64,000 nucleotides of DNA from Umbilicaria muhlenbergii (GCA_000611775.1 KK106984.1:3573341-3637340); one strand, 5' to 3'; counted from the first letter of the stretch, positions 49,695 through 60,955 are shown. Numbers and translations: made by a program. The notes: generated from the letters alone by a model not told the origin.

Positions 49695-51226
49695 CTACAA
49701 CCTCCCTCTCTCCTCCAAATCCGCCAACTCTCTCGTCGGTACAACCTTCTGATGCACGCCACTCCTCACCTTGCCCACACCCCATCGCTCCTTCTTCCAT
49801 CCCCACCGCTCATCCCTCTCCTTTCCATTCCCCCTCCCCTCCAACACATTAACCACCAACTCCCCAATGATCGGCAAGAACTTCCAGCTATGAAAGCTGC
49901 CACCCACCGCCAGATACAGGTTCGCCAACCTTGCATCCGGATGCTGCGTGATGAGTTGGTCTTGGGTCGGGGTGATACTATCCCAGCAGAGGCGCCAGTA
50001 ATCGACGGCTCGATCGCCGGAAAGCATCGAGGGCATGATGCGTTGGATTATCGAGATGGTTTCGGACTTGAGACTCGGGGGGATGGTGGTTTGAGAGGTA
50101 GGAGGAATGGAGATCTTGTGACCGGTGGAAGTGGTGTGGGTCGACGTGAAGGTGGATGCGTTGGTGAACTTGAGGATGCGTGAGGGTGGGGGTGGGATGA
50201 CTTCACCTGATGGAAAGTTAGTTGATATGAGATATAGGTGACAAACAAACGCAACGGCGCATTAACGAGAAAACCAGACTTGAAATCTCGCATGTAGGAC
50301 AAGCCTCCCAGGACCTCCAAGCAGCACGAGTGCAGAAACCTGAAACCCACGCACCATTCCCCCCGTAAACCACGACCGCCCCCCTCCCCCACCTCTCCAT
50401 CTCCTCCCCGCTCAACCGAAAATGCGCCACACACACCCCCGCCGCCTTGGCCTGCCCCTCCACCCTCTCCTCCTCCTCCATCTCTAACTCTTCCTCTGTC
50501 TTTACTAGCAACTGACTCGTCCACGCCCCCGTTGCAACCACCACCCGATCCGCCCTGACCACCTTTCCCCCCCTCAACCTCACGCCATCCACCCCCTTTC
50601 CCTCGGGCCGCATCACCAGCGCCTCCACCTCCCCTTGCATGTACTCGACCCCTCGCTGCACTGCCTCGCCCAACATGGCCGCGACGGCTTTATCCGCCTC
50701 GGCCCACCCGGCGCTGGGATTCCAGTACGCGGTCTCGATAGCGGTGAAATCCGTCTCGGCCAACAAACCGGCGAAGCGGGTTTTCACGTCCCCGAAGGAG
50801 ACATCAACACTCTCGTCCTTGCCCTTGCCCTCCTTTTCCCTGTCCGCAAACCCGCGTCTGATGCGCGCACTGAGGTCCGAGTTCTTCGCATCGAGCATCA
50901 CCCAGCCCGTGCGGTGGAAGTAGGGTTTTAGGAGTCCATTGTTCGCCCACCGCTCGAGAGCACGGGCGGCGAGGTCCATGTGGAAGCGGGTGGAGTAGTC
51001 GGCGCGGACGATTTTGTTGATGTCGTTTGAGGCGGCGGGGGCGGCGGGGTGGAGGTGGGAGGCCNNNNNNNNNNNNNNNNNNNNNCGGGGGGAGGGGGTA
51101 GGGGGAGCGGTCGATGAGGGTGATGGTGTGGGGGGGGGAGGTCAGGGAGAGGTGGTAGGCGGTGGAGGTGCCGAAGATGCCGGCGCCGAGGATGAGGGTT
51201 GTGGGGTGAGGGGTGGGGGTAGACAT
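49695..51226 (-). CDS. FAD-dependent oxidoreductase, fructosyl amino acid oxidase-like (sequence gap inside)
   Basis: Monomeric sarcosine oxidase/amadoriase-type flavoenzyme, oxidising a secondary or glycated amine with release of hydrogen peroxide. Exons 51226-50355 and 50206-49695. N-terminal dinucleotide fold ILGAGIFGTSTAYHL (GxGxxG) and LIDRSPYP; then NDINKIVRADYS, WVMLDAKNSD, VVVATGAWTSQLL, and in exon 2 the flavin-attachment type motif LCWDSITPTQD with Cys and VGGSFHSWKFLPIIG (FAD/C-terminal motif). About 460 residues. A run of 21 N at 51065-51085 lies in the N-terminal part; the frame after the run does not match the frame before it, so the run is not the true length. Substrate unknown (fructosyl amino acid, pipecolate or saccharopine are options). 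Divergent with the acyl-CoA synthetase gene. Confidence 0.88.
51065..51085. other. Assembly gap (21 N)
   Basis: A run of 21 unknown bases in a locally very G-rich segment of the oxidase coding region. The frame of the downstream oxidase sequence requires a different true length. Confidence 0.95.
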
Positions 51227-51239
51227 GGTTCGGTGGGAT

Positions 51240-51268
51240 GGGGATGGGGGATGGGGATGGGGATGGGG
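51240..51268. promoter_or_regulatory. G-quadruplex-forming repeat in the oxidase leader
   Basis: Five G runs of 4-5 bases separated by AT (51240-43, 51246-50, 51253-56, 51259-62, 51265-68), a canonical G4 motif on the plus strand. It starts 14 bp upstream of the minus-strand oxidase ATG and lies in the shared 424-bp divergent promoter. Confidence 0.6.
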
Positions 51269-51650
51269 ATAAGATGAATGGGTGAGGTTGGAAAGGGATT
51301 CTTTGGAGGATCGCTAGAGAGCCAAGGCCAAGACGCGATAAGATTAGGGCTTGGAGAGGGGATCGGGTGGCGGCGTAGGTTCGGACCGGCCGGTAGTCGG
51401 TGCCGTGTGGAGAAAAGGCGGGGTGGGGTGGCTCGCGTAGGGATGGGGACTAGGGAAGGTAGCTCTGAGCCCGAGGTCCGACTTTTGGCGGGGGAGCTGC
51501 TGCTCGATATCCAGCCTCCTTGGCGCTTCCATATCGCCCTGCATGCTTGACTCATCCCTTGTGCGACGTCTCGTCGCCCGCCGTCGTTGCTGCCTCTGAG
51601 AACACATCATTCTTTGCCCGATTCACTCCCGTCCCTAAAACCCCGAAAAC

Positions 51651-53763
51651 ATGGCGCTTGGTACGCTCCTCCCCCAACCCCCCCACCGGTCGAGGACTCT
51701 GTACAACCTCGCATGCTAAGACACAAACTCCAACCCCACAGTCGCTGCAACTTTGGCAGGTAGCACCGCAGCGGCCGCCTACCTAGACGCCAAATTCCAC
51801 ATCCGAAAAGACGTCACATCCCTCTACCGCATGTACAGCGCAACCCAACATTACGCAAAAGCCGGTACGGTCCACCCCCCTTCCCCCCAACCCCCAATGC
51901 CACCGACCCAGCTCACAATCGCCCACCAGCCAGCCAAAAGCGCGCCTCCTGCTACTACCCGTTCGAGCGCTCTGCCCTCACCTACCCAACCGCAACCTGT
52001 CTCTGGTCGCGCGACGGCATCTACACCTGGCGCGAGACTTACGACCGCGTCTGCCAATACGGCTCGTACTTCCTATCCCTGGGCGTGCAGCCAGGCGATC
52101 TGGTAGGGCTGTATCTGCAGAATGTGCCCGAGTTCATCTTCGCCTGGTTGGGGCTGTGGGCGATTGGGTGTGCGCCGGCGATGATCAATTGGAACTTGGG
52201 CGGGCCGGCGCTGGTGCATTGTTTGCGGATTGCGGGGGTGAGGGTGATGTTGGTGGATACGGAGGAAGGGTGTCAGGAGCGGGTAGAGGGGGAGAGGGAG
52301 CGGATAGAGGGCGAGTTGGGGGCTAAGGTCTTGTATTTGACGGAGGGGTTGAAGGCGGAGATTGCGGCGAGGCCGGCGGAGAGGCTGGGGGATGAGTATC
52401 GGGAGGGTGTTACGGGGGAGTCTCCCATCTGTCTGTTCTATACCAGGTGAGTTCATTCTGCAGAATCTCCTCTTGCCCTGTGTCTTTACCCTGGGGCTAG
52501 TCCCAGGTCATCCGACAAATCAATGACGGCCTTCTCAGCGGCACCACCGGTCTCCCCAAAGGCGTCCCCTTCCAAACCCAACGCGCATACATCGGCGCCA
52601 CCATAGACAAAACTCCCCTCCCCCCCCGCTACAACTCCTACCCCGGCCCCAACGGCGCCCGCTGGTACGACTGCATGCCACTCTACCACGGCACCGGCGG
52701 CGTCACCGCCATCAGCGCCATGATGTGCGGCATCTCCATCGCGCTCGGGCGTCGCTTCAGCGTCCGCAACTTCTGGCCCGAAATCCACGCCTCGCGCTCC
52801 ACATTCTTCATCTACGTCGGCGAAACGGCGCGCTACCTCCTCGCGGCCCCGCCCTCCCCCCTCGACACCACGCACCGCATCCGCTGCATCTTCGGCAACG
52901 GCATGCGCCCCGACGTCTGGACGCGCTTCCAGGCCCGCTTCGCCATCCCCGAGATCGCCGAGTTCTTCTCCTCCACCGAGGGCCTCTTCACCACCATCAA
53001 CTACTCGCGCAACGCCTTCTTCGCCCACTCCGTCGGCCATCACGGCCTCCTGCTCCGCGCCCTCCTGCACAACACCTTCATCCCCGTCGCCGTCGACCCC
53101 GCCACCGCGACCATCGCCCGCGACCCCGCCACCGGCTTCGCCACCCGCGTCCCCTACACCCGGGGCGGCGAAATCCTCGTCGCCGTCCCCAGCCAAGCCG
53201 CCTTCGCCGGCTACTACAACGCCCCCGGCGCCACGGACAAGAAATTCGCCCGCGACGTCTTCAAAAAGGGTGACTTGTACTACCGCAGCGGCGACGCGCT
53301 CCGCCGCGATGACGACGGCCGCTGGTTCTTCCTTGACCGGCTCGGCGATACCTACCGCTGGAAATCGGAAAACGTGTCCACGGCCGAAGTAGCCGAGGCC
53401 CTGGGCGCGTACCCGGGCATCACGGAAGCGAATGTGTACGGGGTGCTAGTCCCGGGGCACGAGGGGCGGGCGGGGTGTGCGGCCGTGGCTATCTCGGCTC
53501 CGATAGATTGGGCGGCGTTTGCGAAGTTTGCGCGGGGGAAGCTGCCGCGGTATGCGGTGCCTGTTTTTGTGAGGGTGGTGGCGAAGGAGATGGGGACGCA
53601 TAACAACAAGCAGAATAAGGTGCCGTTGAGGGAGGAGGGGGTCGATCCGGGGCTGAGGGGGACGAAGGTGGAAGGGGGGGAGGGGGATCGAGTGTTGTGG
53701 AATCCCCCGAGGGGGGACGGGTATGTGGAGTTTGGGGAGGAGGAGGGGTTGGGGCGTTGGTAG
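51651..53763 (+). CDS. FAT1: Very long-chain acyl-CoA synthetase / fatty acid transporter (FAT1-like)
   Basis: AMP-forming acyl-CoA synthetase of the FATP/Fat1 family, 624 residues, activating and importing long or very long fatty acids at the plasma membrane, ER or peroxisome. Four exons: 51651-51660, 51742-51864, 51930-52446, 52539-53763; the first coding exon is only 10 nt. N-terminal hydrophobic stretch VAATLAGSTAAAAYL, then YTWRETYDRVCQYGSY, NWNLGGPALVHCLRIAGV, the AMP-binding P-loop YTSGTTGLPKGV (split by intron 3), YDCMPLYHGTGG, FFSSTEG, DLYYRSGD, and the FATP signature DRLGDTYRWKSENVSTAEV. Length fits the family (620-650). No clear C-terminal peroxisome tripeptide (ends GRW). Third-position bases are C-rich at the beginnings and G-rich at the ends of exons 3 and 4. 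Confidence 0.93.
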
Positions 53764-54245
53764 GGGAGACTTTTGAAGATTAGCGCATATAGAGAGGGAG
53801 AGAGACATATACACATGATGTATATTCTTGGATTAACTTGTTCGTGCCTTCGCTGCTGAGCGTGCAATTCGGGGTTTGTAGCATGAGATGGAGCGATTGA
53901 CCACTACAAGGTAGTGAGTAACGACATTTACATCCCCTGGGTGCCTACTCGCATCGTAACAATGAAGCACAGGGAAGTCGAAAGGCCTCGTTGGCAAGTC
54001 TGTTTTTCTCACTGAAGAACTGCTATTCCTGTATTCGAAAGCCAGAGTCAGAGTTCAGAGAACAACGTCGTGGCATCTACCACATTTGACAGTGATCACG
54101 GAATATGCCCATAATGAAATCTGTCAGGTTTCGAAGCTGGTAGCTAGATAAACCCGTAGGTAGAGCAAGCACCTCCGAGAAATCTGATTAGCGATCCCAT
54201 GCAATATAGCTTGGCAATACATCCTCGTACTATCACCGCTGCCCG
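53764..54245. other. Convergent intergenic region
   Basis: About 480 bp between the 3' ends of the FAT1-like gene and the type II membrane protein gene. Nothing further seen. Confidence 0.6.
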
Positions 54246-56076
54246 CTATTCGCCTCCCCAAGCCTCCTTGCCTGTCTTGCCTGCCTCAACTATGGCTTTC
54301 TCGGAACCCCTTCCAGGACAAGCTCTCAAACACTGCAACAAATCTCGAGCCTTCACCCTTGCAAAGCCTTGCCCGGCGTCATCGATACCGATGCCTAGGA
54401 TTACCTCGTCGTCGAGGTATCCAACATTCTTATCCGTGACATCATCGCCTTTCCGATCCCATGCATACGCGATGCTAACCGTATACGTGAAGTACGCCCA
54501 GTACCCCTTCTCTTCCTGTTGCGAAAGGCTCGAGTTGGTGATTCGCTTGTGGCTAACTTGATCCCCATGCCAATTCTGCGCCGCAGACCAACCACTGGCG
54601 GTTTCGTTCGCCATGAGCACCGGGTGTTGAGAGATGCCGAGCATGCTGAATGGTGGCACGGCGGACCAGACGATGATATAGCGTTCGTAGCGTAATGGCA
54701 GTTTCAGGATATTAGGGTGCTTGCGGTGCACGATCGCAAAGAAGACTGTGTTGTCGGCACTGGGCTCGCAGGTCTTGTCGGACCGAGAGCAGAGTATAAG
54801 ACGTAGGGAGTTGGTCGCTTGATGCCAGGTTCCATTCTTCTTAGCCGCATCAGGCTCATCGGCGTCTATGTCGCGGAGACAGGGCAGCTCATAGGGATCG
54901 GTCAAGTTGGTTGTTGTGAGACCGTTGCCCAGAACCTTTGCAAAGGTACGGCCGCGAGGGCCGCCATAGGGGCTCGACAGGTCGTAGTGGATGTAGGATT
55001 CGCCGCTTGCAGGGTAGAAGAACATCCAATTCTTCTCGATGGCGGAACGTGTATCAGCGGGATTTCGGGTCAATTCTGTGAGGGTAGGATAGGATTTGAG
55101 AGGCCCGAGGGATGGGTGGTCGGGGTTAGATGAGAGGAGATTATGAAGAGGTGAGTATAAAGTGCGGAGGTCAATCAACCACAGGCCGAAGCATGCGTAC
55201 CGGGACCTAAGAGAATGGGAGTCTTAGAAACGATGCCTCAATTCTCAGGGCATGGCTATGGAGCGCTTACTGAGTATTGACCATCATCAAGGGTTCGCCT
55301 TTGCCGCTCCAAAAGATGCGAGGATCGTGAAAACCAGGAATGTCCACATAGGTGCCAAATGTGCCCTCGCATTTCTCTGCAGGTGTTGGAGGCACACTGA
55401 GAGTGACGGGAGTATTGACACATCTCATGCCACCCGCTGATCCTATGTAATTAAGATCATCCTGTGCACATGGTATTTCGCCATCCCGAGCATCGCTACC
55501 ATTGCCCACGTAACAGATGTTGGCCTCGCAAAGGACGTTTTTTTGATGGTTCCCATCCGTCACGATTCTGCTTACGACGAGATACTGGTTTTCGGACCAA
55601 TAAGGAAGCGAAATGATGGTCGGGTTCCAGAAGACTCTTGTATCCTTATTAATGGGGTTTGGCGCTATTGCTGAGATGTTGTGGATGATGTTTGGAAGAC
55701 GAATATGGTTGGTAAATCGGTTGGGCCGCATGGGACATTTAAATAGGACGGCGAGGTTAGGATTGAGTATTGGCTGTGACCAAGTAGATGTCTTGACCGA
55801 CCCGTTGCTAGATTTCGTATTGGTTTCCTCGCTATAGCTGTAAAAGTACTCCTTTGGTGGAGGAAGATGATTGTCGGAAGTGTTCTGGACTGGCAAAATA
55901 TGGCTTCCCAAGTCAGCGATTGGGATGTGGATACCCTTAGGTGGAGGTGGCGGTTGGTGAACAACGAAAGAGTGAATAGAGGTTGGGACACGCAAGCTGG
56001 AGCGATAGAATACAATGAGTGCGAGTAGTACAAGAGCTGGCAGTAGAAAGCGTCGCAACGGCGGTAGATAGAACAT
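54246..56076 (-). CDS. Type II membrane protein with propeller-like motifs, putative glycan-active enzyme
   Basis: Protein of 588 residues from exons 56076-55271 and 55206-54246. It starts MFYLPPLRRFLLPALVLLAL: a short basic cytosolic tail, then one membrane anchor (about residues 10-25), then a Golgi/exterior domain, the layout of Golgi glycosyltransferases. The lumenal part has repeated turns of the type DTRVFWNPTIISLPYW, HDPRIFWSGKGEPLMMVN and IEKNWMFFYPASGESYIHYD. Such DPR and KNW blocks resemble the five-bladed propeller of GH130 and of beta-mannosyltransferase-like proteins, but the match is by eye only. Cys pairs and N-glycosylation sites (NTSD, NGSV, NLTD, NETA) fit the secretory route. 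An in-frame upstream ATG at 56250 exists, but that longer start would place the anchor near residue 70. Family not certain. Confidence 0.75.
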
Positions 56077-56487
56077 ATTTTGTGGCCCACGGTCGATGAC
56101 TATAACCTTGCAGTTGATGGACCGCTGTCTTGAAGCAAGCCAATGGTTGATAGAAAGGCCGAGATGGATTCGCGAATTTAGGGCTGATTGGATTGGCTGA
56201 CGTAGGTGGTAGATACAACGCATGCTTAAGATTTGAGAATGGGAACGCAACAGGTGGAGCTCGAGATGCTACACTTGTATCAGAGATTTTCTACTACACG
56301 GGTCTGCATTTCTTCGTGATGTATGTGCAAAATATTATACAGGCGGAACCGGAGATACAGAAGGTATGTACTTACGGCTTGTGCCTCGACAATAGTCCCT
56401 TTCTATCAGCATAATATGGATGCCAACGTCTAGCCCCAGCGCCGTCGCTCATATGATAAAAGCCAAACCGGAAGCACTTCTTGATAT
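56077..56487. other. Intergenic region
   Basis: About 410 bp between two minus-strand genes; AT-rich promoter-like sequence with ATATTATACA near 56333. No gene. Confidence 0.55.
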
Positions 56488-58294
56488 CTAATGCCCAACA
56501 CCTCCATCTTCTTCCTCGTCGTCATCCCTTTCGCTCCCGTCTGCTTCCTCCCAGCCTTCAGCTTCCAACCCACTACCTCGGATACCGAAGCTCATCAAGA
56601 ACCCTACAAAGGCGATCCCACCGAAGACGCCAAAGGCGAGGGCCTCACCCTTGGGCTTAACGTGTGTGGCAAGCGAGAATAACCCACCTGAGAGGAAAGG
56701 GCCGGCAGCACGACCAGCTGCTGAGAGTGTCTGTGCAAGACCGTTGAGTGTACCGAGAGTGGAATGGTTCGGTGCAGAGTTGGTGATCTGGATGAACATG
56801 TCAGTTGCCATATTAGGAGTTGCAACCGCACAAAGAATCGGAGCCCCGTACCAAAAGCAGCGCGCTGGTCAAGCCCCCAACAGCTGCTACCGTCTTGACC
56901 AGCAGTATGAACCCCAGCTCAGCCCACAACCAAGCCTTACCACTGGAAATTCCACCGTCTCCGTTATCCAAGTTTTTGTATCCAACCCATGGCATCATTA
57001 GAAAGGCCAGGACGAAGCCGCCCAGACCGACACGATAGGTTGTCTTGTTTCCCATTTTCTCCCTGAGCTTGCCGAAGATGCCTATTTGGAAAATTATGGT
57101 CACGATCCCGGCGAAGGCCAACGAAAGCCCGATTTCTTCAGGTGAGAGGTTTCGACCTGTCGGTGGATCGGCTTGTGCAAAAATCGGGTACAGAGAATTA
57201 TAAGATATATTCGAGAGCTGGAATATCAAATAACTGGAGAGTAAGAGGATTGTATCGCGGTTCAAGACTTGCTTGCTTGTAAGCTCTGCAGTATGATGGG
57301 GAAACATTATCGGCATTGAAGCTTGAGAGGCGGTGTCCGAGTCAGACTCCTCGTCATCATCCCCATCTAAAGCCCCATCTCCAGTCCGCCGCGGTATGCT
57401 ACTATGATGCCGGTTGTTGCGCCTTCGAGTCCTCAAATAGCTTGGGCGACTAGAGCTAGCGAACTGCCAAACCCAGCTGAATAGACTCCCTATTCTTTTA
57501 CTGAGGGGAGGGAGTTCCTTGGCTTCTTCTAGGCTCTCCTCTAAAAAGATCATCGCGACAACGAGATCAACGACGAGCACCGCAGCCGAAACAAGATTCG
57601 GTGGTAGATAAGGATAAGGGTTCTGCGCGCTCTGCTCAGAGACTAACAAGCCTCCAACGAGTGGTCCAGTGATCCCACCAAGCCCATATACGACCGGCAG
57701 ATACGTAAAGGCCTTCGATTGGTTGCTGCGGTCGGTGATCTCTCCCAACATGGTAGAAACGACACCTTGGTTGCCATTGACCAAGCCCATCAGGGCCTGC
57801 ACCACAATTGCTTGCCACAGAGTCCTACAGAAGCCGAAAGCCATAAGACACGCAGCGGTAAAGAGCGTCCCCATGAGGATGACCGGCTTCCTCCCTATTC
57901 GGTCAGAGAGCCAACCCCAAAAGAAATTGGTTGCGAATTGTGCCAAGGCGAATGACGATGCGATGAGGCCAACGTACAAGCCTACTTGACCAGCCCCAAC
58001 TTCAGGGAAGGTAGATGCCATTTGAGGCAGATATGGGCTGATCGAGTTGAGGGCCGTCTGTTCTGAGAGAGCTATAAATGCTAGTACAGCTAGTTGTCGT
58101 TTGGGCAGAGGGGATTCGGCTTGGTTGGAGGAATTGGAGTTTCGACGGCCGTTCTGGGGGACGCCATCAATTGATGAGCCGGCGGAAGGTGACGGCGGCT
58201 GACCTCGGGATTTTGGTGGAGGTGTGGGAAACGTCTGGTAATGGGTTGTCGACGACTTGCGTCGGTTCATCGCAGGAGGCTTCGAGCGCTTCAT
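56488..58294 (-). CDS. MFS transporter (ZIF/YCR023C-like)
   Basis: Major facilitator superfamily transporter of 580 residues, exons 58294-56852 and 56787-56488. A hydrophilic N-terminal tail of about 67 residues (Ser/Pro/Arg-rich) precedes the first membrane helix (LAVLAFIALSEQTALNSISP). Motif A is GWLSDRIGRKPVILMG between helices 2 and 3; LMGLVNGNQGVVSTMLGEI and YGLGGITGPLVGGLL mark helices 4-5. A long cytosolic loop with an acidic run (DGDDDEESDSD) joins the two halves, and an acidic tail (DDDEEEDGG) ends the protein. This fits the fungal branch similar to yeast YCR023C and plant zinc-induced facilitators; cargo unknown. The ATG at 58294 is the first in frame. Divergent with the methyltransferase gene. 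Confidence 0.92.
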
Positions 58295-59162
58295 GGTGAG
58301 ATGAGACTCCAATGACCGGGAGTGAAGAAGGGTATTGCTCCGTAGAGCTCGATCTTCAGAACACCTTGCTCATGCAATGCTGCGGGGACAGATGTATGCT
58401 TTGCTCCAGCAGAAGATGGTGTCGTTGCTGGTAGGAAAGTTTTGTGAAAGATTTCAATCTGACAGCTGGATGCAGGTCGCTACGGGTTTGCTGACGAGGC
58501 TGCCCCAGAGCCAATTGAACAAGAGAGTGTGAGAGTGTCTCGGTGAATTTCAGATGGGTACAAAGAAGTCGATCCAGTTGCAGTTGCAGCGCCTCTTCGA
58601 GAATCTGACAACGCTTCTGCGTCTGCTCCGGTTTCTGCCCTCTGAGGCATTTCAAGGTTCTTGGTGCGCGTGCGTCATTGGCTGAGAGCTAAGATGGCCA
58701 GATGCGGCTACTCCGGTTCCAGATGGGCAACACCTCCACCGAGGAACTCGCATCTTCTTCCTTTCGCCTCCTCATCTTCAACTCCTCACGCTGACTCACT
58801 GATAATACCGCATGCAGTCGCATTGAATTCTGCTGCACAGGATCTTCGATGCTGTCCCAGCAGTAACGCCGGACAAGCTGCCATTGGACCGTGTTGCTCA
58901 TTATTAATTACTGCCTCTTTAATGCGCTCAAGCTGGTTCAAGTCGGCCACACTTCTCTCCGACCTGAGTACATCAAGGTACTCAAGGTGCCGCATCTGAA
59001 CGTGCTTCGTGGGGCCATGAAAAGTATATAGTCTGCACAAAACAGTCCAAATCGAAATGGCTACCAGCTATATCTGCTTCACTCATCGCTGATTTACACT
59101 GACTCTCTACTTACACACACGAAACAATTGTCCTTGTACCACTGAACCTCTCATAACCAACC
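58295..59162. other. Divergent promoter region (MFS / methyltransferase)
   Basis: About 870 bp between two divergently transcribed genes, a candidate shared control region. No gene recognised. Confidence 0.6.
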
Positions 59163-59964
59163 ATGAGTGACCACGACTTCACAGAAGCTAACCGCAAGCA
59201 TTGGGAGTATGAAACCCTGATCACATCCTTTACAACAGCAGCGACTAACCCACCCCAGCGACATCGCCCAAAATTACACCGGCCAACCTTGGCAGCAGAA
59301 GCTCGTCGCCGAACACACGCAAGAGCTCCAAGACCGCCGCGACTGGATCGGGGTCGACTGGCTGTCAGAGTCCAGCTCCAGTCCCCCGGCTCATGAAGTC
59401 CGCGTGCTCGACTACGCATGCGGTCCCGGAACCGTAACAGCAGCTCTTCTCCTGTACGCCACATCGTTCACAGGCGTCGACCTCTCGGACGGGATGGTGG
59501 CCGCTTACAACGCCCGAGCCTCGACACTCAACCTCCCCTCCACGAAGACCATGCGCGCCGTCCAAGGCGACCTCGTCTCCTCCCCACCCTCCCCCTCTAC
59601 CACCGACCCGGAGTTCTATAACTTCGACCTCGCAGCCGTCGGCATGGGATTCCACCATTTCTCCGACCCTGCCCTCGCCGCCAAGCGGCTCGTCGAGCGG
59701 CTCAAGCCCGGCACAGGCGTGTTGCTGATTACGGACTTCCTACCAGACTTCCTACCCCATTCCCATACGCATGCAGATGATGCGGAGATCAACATGGCGA
59801 AGAAGACGGTGGTGCATAACGGCTTTACGAAGGAGGAGATCGAGAGTATTTTCAAGGCGGCTGGGTGCGTCGATGTGAAAGTTGCGGTGAGGGAGCAGAG
59901 CATGTTTCTGGGCAATGGTGGCAAAGAGGTGAAGATGTTTCTGGCGAGGGGGAGGAGGGAGTAG
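59163..59964 (+). CDS. Class I SAM-dependent methyltransferase
   Basis: Small cytosolic methyltransferase of 249 residues from exons 59163-59206 and 59259-59964, with a 52-nt intron. The second exon carries motif I VRVLDYACGPGTVTA for SAM binding, then FTGVDLSDGMVAAYN (motif II acidic residue), DLAAVGMGFHHFSDP (motif IV-like) and LKPGTGVLLITDFLPDF (motif V/VI). It belongs to the UbiE/Methyltransf_11-type group found widely in fungi, including near secondary metabolite genes. Substrate unknown. The divergent MFS gene could be co-controlled, but this is positional only. Confidence 0.9.
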
Positions 59965-60712
59965 GTCTCATTGAGAGCCCTTCTGGTATATCCATCTGCG
60001 TAAAACTAGTATCGATGGCACTGTCGGAACAGAACGTCATCTTGTCCACTCGACCACGTCCATGTTAACTATAAAGCGCACTTTACCTAAAAGCTCTCGC
60101 ATATTGATAGATGGCTACCGTAGAAACGCGACTCCGTTACATTACCATTCCCAATGTTGTTGCACCCACTCGAAGCCCTAGCCGTGTATCCGTATATGCT
60201 CGGTCATAGAGCTTGGTTCGCGGACCAACTTGATCGTCACGTTGCATGCCTGAGTTGACAATCTCTCGAGAGAGATAGAGTATCCCAAACGTAACCGAGG
60301 TCGAGCTGTTGTTCGGTACCCGTCAGACACTGATGACAATACTATGACTATTCCGTAGTTTGTGGTAGCTCGTCTAGCATATAACACCACAGGCAAAGAT
60401 TACAATTCTGCGGAGCGCCCACTTAGATTTCAACACAGGCTCACAGAAGAGGCAGCAGCTTCCATTCACATTGTTTTGTTATAAGTAGAGCAGGTTTGTC
60501 ACTATAGACATCAAAACAATCTTTATTAAAACAACACGTTTCTTGTGTAACACACAATGCTACCCCCGAACCAGCCCCATCATCACAGACTTCCCCAACA
60601 TATTGCACATTATTATGCCATGGAATAGCATAAGTTAAGCATTTTGAACTGATGCTTGTCTTCTTGTTCTGCCTCTGCGTCTCCGATGAAAGAAACTCCT
60701 CACCCAACGCTC
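59965..60712. other. Intergenic region
   Basis: About 750 bp, AT-rich; AATAAA-like words near 60520 read on the plus strand. No gene seen. Confidence 0.5.
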
Positions 60713-60955
60713 TTATCTCCTGACACCCAGCATCTCCTTCACCGTATTTAACGCCGAGTTAATGGCACCTGCGATCCACGTGTGAAGTCTACCAAGACGT
60801 TCGCCCGCGAAGTATGTGTTTCCATTTGATCGTCTAGAGACGTCATAGTAGTGACTGAATTGGCCGGGCAGGAACATGACGTGGCCTGTGGTGTATTCGC
60901 AGCTCCAAACAATGTCAACGGCCTCAATGAACTGCTCGTTGATATCGCGGTGGCG
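60713..60955 (-). pseudogene. C-terminal remnant of a flavin amine oxidase
   Basis: An 80-codon minus-strand frame bounded upstream by a stop (60958-60956) and ending in a natural-looking stop at 60715-60713. It encodes VDIVWSCEYTTGHVMFLPGQ, then NTYFAGERLGRLHTWIAGAI and NSALNTVKEML. The blocks FxPGQF, YFAGE and HTWIAGAI are the conserved C-terminal FAD-binding end of flavin monoamine and L-amino-acid oxidases. Everything upstream of this (about 400 residues) is missing, and no acceptor-donor path to other oxidase exons was found, so it is a truncated gene. Confidence 0.7.

Noticed and set aside
52486-53196. 236-codon minus-strand frame inside the FAT1-like gene, rich in Gly, Ala, Asp and Val
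   Set aside because: It is antisense to exon 4, whose third positions are nearly all C, which prevents stops on the other strand. No domain motif.
52725-53273. Plus-strand His/Arg/Pro-rich frame in the FAT1-like gene
   Set aside because: Out-of-frame shadow of a GC-rich coding exon.
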